Positions 14,311 to 16,590 of a DNA stretch of 16,590 bases are shown here, piece by piece. The DNA comes from Ottowia sp. Lineage in GTDB: Bacteria > Pseudomonadota > Gammaproteobacteria > Burkholderiales > Burkholderiaceae_C. A program made the translations under genes and the position numbers. Where the stretch lies: positions 1-16,590 of the forward strand of contig JALOAS010000069.1 in the NCBI GenBank assembly GCA_023228705.1, in the 5' to 3' direction. Under the pieces are notes generated by a model, which did not search any database, was not told the origin of the DNA, and worked only from the letters and a program-made list of their open reading frames with translations. The stretch's first letter is position 1, and every line of letters starts with the position of its first letter.

Positions 14311-15435
14311 CTACTTGCGGCCCTGGCGCGTGCGGACCGCGTCGGCCAGCGTGCTCAGGATCTCGGTCGTCATGTCCCAGCCCACGCAGGCGTCGGTGAT
14401 GCTCTTGCCGTATTCCAGCTTGCTCACCGAATCCCTGCCCGGCGTGAACTTCTGCGCGCCTTCGTGTATGAAGCTCTCGACCATGGCGCCAAAGATGCAG
14501 TCATTGCCGTCAGCCACCTGCGCGGCAACGTCCTGGGCGACGTCCAGTTGCCGCCGGTGCTGCTTGTGGCTGTTGCCGTGGCTCGCGTCGATCATGATCT
14601 TGCGTGGCAGCCGGGCGGCCTTCAGCGTGTCGCAGGCCGCCTGCACGCTCTGCGCGTCGTAGTTGGTGCTGTCCTTGCCGCCACGCAGGATCACGTGGCA
14701 GTCCTTGTTGCCGTTGGTGTGCACGATGGCCACCTGCCCGTTCTTGTGTACCGACAGGAAGTGATGTCCATGCGTGGCCGCCTCTATGGCGTCTATGGCG
14801 ATCTTGAGGCCGCCGTCGGTGCCGTTCTTGAAGCCTATGGGCGCGGACAGCCCGGACGCCAGCTCGCGGTGCACCTGGCTTTCCGTGGTGCGCGCGCCGA
14901 TGGCGCCCCAGGAGATGAGGTCACCGATGTACTGCGGCGAGATCACGTCCAGGAATTCGCTGCCGGCTGGCAGCCCGATGCGGTTGATCTCGATGAGCAA
15001 CTGGCGTGCAATGCGCAGCCCCTCGTCTATGGCGTAGCTCTCGTCCAGGTACGGGTCGTTGATCAGCCCCTTCCAGCCCACCGTGGTGCGCGGCTTTTCA
15101 AAGTACACGCGCATGACGATTTCCAGCTCCTTCTTGTACTTCTCGCGCAGCGGCTGGAGCCGGTGCGCGTAGTCCATGGCTGCGCCCGGATCGTGGATGG
15201 AGCAGGGGCCTATGACCACCAGCAGGCGCCCGTCCTTGCCTGCCAGCATGCGCCGTATGGTCTTGCGCGTGTTGCCGATCAGCGCTTCCGCCGGCGTGCC
15301 GCGGATGGGAAAGAAGCGGATCAGGTGCTCCGGTGGCGGCAGCGTGGTGATGTGGCGGATGCGCTCGTCGTCGGTGCGGCTGGTCCGCACGAGCGCGTCC
15401 GCTGGCGCAATGCTCACGGAAGGTCTGGCGTTCAT
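14311..15435 (-). CDS. aroG: 3-deoxy-7-phosphoheptulonate (DAHP) synthase, class I
   Basis: This enzyme condenses phosphoenolpyruvate and erythrose 4-phosphate, the entry step of the shikimate pathway. The 374 residues (E. coli AroG 350) have the type I-alpha fold marks: GPCSIHDP (77-84), RVYFEKPRTTVGWKGLINDP (109-128), SEFLDVISPQYIGDL, GARTTESQVHRELASG, GFKNGTDG (201-208), and metal ligands Cys78, His286, Glu320 and Asp348. The extra length is an N-terminal extension of about 17 residues plus a short insertion near 330. The ATG has AGGA about eight bases upstream. The transcript begins with an aromatic-codon leader peptide and attenuator (15471-15604), so expression should follow charged tRNA for Phe, Tyr and Trp. 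The effector for feedback inhibition cannot be told from the sequence with confidence. Confidence 0.96.
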   Translation of the reverse strand: MNARPSVSIAPADALVRTSRTDDERIRHITTLPPPEHLIRFFPIRGTPAEALIGNTRKTIRRMLAGKDGRLLVVIGPCSIHDPGAAMDYAHRLQPLREKYKKELEIVMRVYFEKPRTTVGWKGLINDPYLDESYAIDEGLRIARQLLIEINRIGLPAGSEFLDVISPQYIGDLISWGAIGARTTESQVHRELASGLSAPIGFKNGTDGGLKIAIDAIEAATHGHHFLSVHKNGQVAIVHTNGNKDCHVILRGGKDSTNYDAQSVQAACDTLKAARLPRKIMIDASHGNSHKQHRRQLDVAQDVAAQVADGNDCIFGAMVESFIHEGAQKFTPGRDSVSKLEYGKSITDACVGWDMTTEILSTLADAVRTRQGRK

Positions 15436-15470
15436 GTCGGGTTTTCCTGGTCGGGAGGGTCAATGACCAT

Positions 15471-15503
15471 AAAAAAACCGCCGGGCTCTGGGCGTCGGCG
15501 GTT
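15471..15503 (-). terminator. Attenuator terminator in the aroG leader
   Basis: On the minus strand AACCGCCG, a 12-base loop, CGGCGGTT and a run of seven T form an intrinsic terminator between the leader peptide stop and the aroG start. The downstream arm, CCCGGCGG (15485-15478), is identical to a segment inside the leader peptide codons (15559-15552). That segment can therefore take the upstream arm CCGCCG and prevent termination. Confidence 0.9.
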
Positions 15504-15523
15504 TTGTTTGGAGGCAGTGCGTG

Positions 15524-15595
15524 TTATCTTGCAAATGCGCTGGCCTCTCGTCCGCCGGGGACTGAGAACCAAAAGTAAAAGCCAAACACGACCAT
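15524..15595 (-). CDS. aroG leader peptide (attenuation peptide)
   Basis: This 23-residue frame reads MVVFGFYFWFSVPGGREASAFAR. Six of the seven codons FGFYFWF are Phe, Tyr or Trp, the signature of a ribosome-mediated attenuator that senses charged aromatic tRNAs. If the ribosome stalls there, the downstream CCCGGCGG stretch (codons for Pro-Gly-Gly) is exposed. It can then pair with CCGCCG of the terminator stem, assisted by GAGGC (15547-15543) pairing with GCCTC (15515-15511). If translation reaches the TAA, both segments are covered and the terminator forms. An ATG nine bases upstream (15604) in the same frame would add MRR. The ribosome site is weak. Confidence 0.85.
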   Translation of the reverse strand: MVVFGFYFWFSVPGGREASAFAR

Positions 15596-15612
15596 GCGTC
15601 TCATGATGACGC

Positions 15613-15621
15613 ACTATAGCA
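15613..15621 (-). promoter_or_regulatory. Extended -10 promoter of the aroG leader
   Basis: TGCTATAGT matches the extended -10 consensus TGnTATAAT with one difference; no good -35 is seen, as expected for this class. The start would fall near 15606, leaving only about 2 to 11 bases before the leader peptide ATGs. Confidence 0.5.
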
Positions 15622-15646
15622 CAATGCACGCTGACGCGATGGGACT

Positions 15647-15668
15647 GACCCGTCCGCAAGGGCGGGTC
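15647..15668. repeat. Imperfect dyad in the aroG-NlpC intergenic region
   Basis: GACCCG and CGGGTC face each other around ten bases whose edges can pair further (CC/GG). It lies 26-55 bases upstream of the proposed aroG -10 box. It could be an operator, or chance. The rest of the 345-base gap between the aroG leader and the peptidase gene shows only the elements listed separately. Confidence 0.3.
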
Positions 15669-15850
15669 CGGGCGCTGCAGCAGGGCCAGCACGTGGCGCC
15701 CCGGATGGGATGCGCTTCAGGTGCGGATGATTTTGGCGCGACTTCGGCAGTGGCGCGCGGCGGTGACGCGGGCCTTTCGGGAGCCAGGTTGCCGTTGCAG
15801 TTATGCTTGGCCGGGCACACGCTTTGGGTCCGCGGCGGCCCACAACGCCC

Positions 15851-15873
15851 GCAAACAGCAAAGAACTGTTTGC
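15851..15873. promoter_or_regulatory. 8-bp perfect dyad upstream of the NlpC/P60 gene
   Basis: GCAAACAG and CTGTTTGC flank seven bases, CAAAGAA. No T-run follows on either strand, so it is more like a regulator-binding site than a terminator. It lies just upstream of the proposed promoter of the peptidase gene. Confidence 0.35.
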
Positions 15874-15883
15874 TTGACTGGAC

Positions 15884-15913
15884 TTGCGCTGTGTTCCTGA
15901 TGTGATGTATTAT
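15884..15913 (+). promoter_or_regulatory. Probable sigma-70 promoter of the NlpC/P60 gene
   Basis: TTGCGC (15884-15889), an 18-base spacer and TATTAT (15908-15913) give a moderate match. A better -35, TTGACT at 15874, is too far from this -10 (28 bases). The leader would be about 30 bases and carries GAGGAG. Confidence 0.4.
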
Positions 15914-15949
15914 CCAGGGCACCGTGCATGATAGGCGAGGAGTCTCCCC

Positions 15950-16570
15950 ATGAAACAAGATGTCGATCCCGGGCCTGCTGGCATCAACCCGAGTTCGCGG
16001 CGCAACGCGGTCATGGCGTTGGTTGCAACAGGCTTCCTGGCCGGCTGTGCGAGCCAGCCCCCCGAGCGCGGCGCGGCGCGGCGCAGCCGAACGCAGCCGC
16101 CGCCAGCGGATCGATACGCGCTCACGCCTTCGCATCCGGATCGGTTCACCGCATCCTCGGCCGGCAGCGGGCGCGGCATCAGCGTCAGGCGCGAAGCCGT
16201 GGTGGCCAACGCCATGCTGCTGATCAATACGCCGTACAAGTGGGGCGGCAACACGCCGGAGGGCGGCTTTGACTGCAGCGGCCTGGTGCACTACGTGTTT
16301 GGCCGCGTCATGGGCAGCGGGCACACGCTGCCGCGCACGACGGCTGCGTGGGCGGACGCGACCACGCCCATCAAGGATGCACAGATGGAACCCGGCGACC
16401 TGGTGTTCTTCAATACCTCGGGTCGGCGCTTCTCGCACATGGGCATCCTGATCGGCGACCGCGCTTTCGTGCACGCCCCATCCAGCGGCGGCCGCGTGCA
16501 CACGACGTCGCTGTCCAACCCGTACTTTTCCAGGCGCTATCTGGGCGCACGGCGCGTTTTCAGCGCGTAA
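15950..16570 (+). CDS. Lipoprotein NlpC/P60 (C40) peptidoglycan endopeptidase
   Basis: This is a cell-envelope cysteine peptidase that cuts D-Glu-(meso-Dap) type bonds in peptidoglycan stem peptides. The 206 residues have an N-terminal signal with lipobox LAGC (Cys33). A Pro/Arg/Ser-rich linker (about 36-75) is followed by an NlpC/P60 domain with TPYKWGGNTPEGGFDCSG, in which Cys109 is the nucleophile, then FSHMGI (His163) and FVHAP (His175) completing the active site. The stretch PGDLVFF at about 148-154 is typical. The signal peptide has an unusually long polar lead (about 18 residues); a later start at residue 22 (Met) would give a poorer signal. GAGGAG seven bases upstream supports the ATG at 15950. 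It is transcribed away from aroG. Confidence 0.93.
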   Translation: MKQDVDPGPAGINPSSRRNAVMALVATGFLAGCASQPPERGAARRSRTQPPPADRYALTPSHPDRFTASSAGSGRGISVRREAVVANAMLLINTPYKWGGNTPEGGFDCSGLVHYVFGRVMGSGHTLPRTTAAWADATTPIKDAQMEPGDLVFFNTSGRRFSHMGILIGDRAFVHAPSSGGRVHTTSLSNPYFSRRYLGARRVFSA

Positions 16571-16590
16571 ACAGGCGCAGGCTCCCGGAG

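Noticed and set aside
13891..15606. 571-codon plus-strand frame opposite aroG
   Set aside because: It runs antisense to a complete DAHP synthase and overlaps the small lipoprotein in another frame; the product is not protein-like and has no ribosome site.

Overview
This GC-rich window reads as a chromosomal segment of a betaproteobacterium of the order Burkholderiales. The basis is the acetyl-CoA carboxylase cluster followed by prmA and a zinc-ribbon/DUF3426 gene, the PilA type, the Mpl and DAHP synthase genes, and structured intergenic repeats of a kind I associate with Comamonadaceae/Alcaligenaceae. I cannot name a genus from the sequence alone.

Left part (about 100-8860). All genes are on the minus strand. 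In transcription order they are a conserved ~200-residue protein, a membrane-anchored TlpA-like thioredoxin, accB and accC (biotin carrier and biotin carboxylase of acetyl-CoA carboxylase), prmA (ribosomal protein L11 methyltransferase), a zinc-ribbon/DUF3426 membrane protein, a PfkB-family kinase closest to bacterial adenosine kinase, and metN-metI (methionine ABC importer). The kinase and metN overlap by four bases. A 161-bp fold-back element sits between accB and accC. A 7-bp tandem repeat lies just beyond metI at the window edge.

Middle part (about 8860-11530). This accessory block lies between genes that I recall as neighbours in related genomes. It holds a dense multi-hairpin non-coding repeat element, a helix-turn-helix/Sel1-repeat gene broken at a run of eight G, and a divergent type IV major pilin gene, pilA. 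pilA has a textbook sigma-54 promoter preceded by three evenly spaced dyads (TGTCA-N12-TGACA), a likely upstream activating sequence for PilR. Directly after the pilA terminator is the 5' end of a group IIC intron, with no maturase gene.

Right part (about 11530-16590). mpl (peptidoglycan recycling ligase) overlaps a TRIC/UPF0126 membrane protein gene by four bases. Next comes a 46-residue Ala/Pro-rich lipoprotein. On the minus strand, aroG (class I DAHP synthase) lies behind a complete transcription attenuator: a short leader peptide rich in Phe, Tyr and Trp codons, an intrinsic terminator, and a leader segment identical to one terminator arm that can form the antiterminator. A lipoprotein NlpC/P60 peptidase gene closes the window.

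The most interesting signals are the aroG attenuator, the phased dyads upstream of pilA, the group IIC intron remnant behind the pilA terminator, the poly-G frameshift in the Sel1 gene, and the two structured repeat elements.
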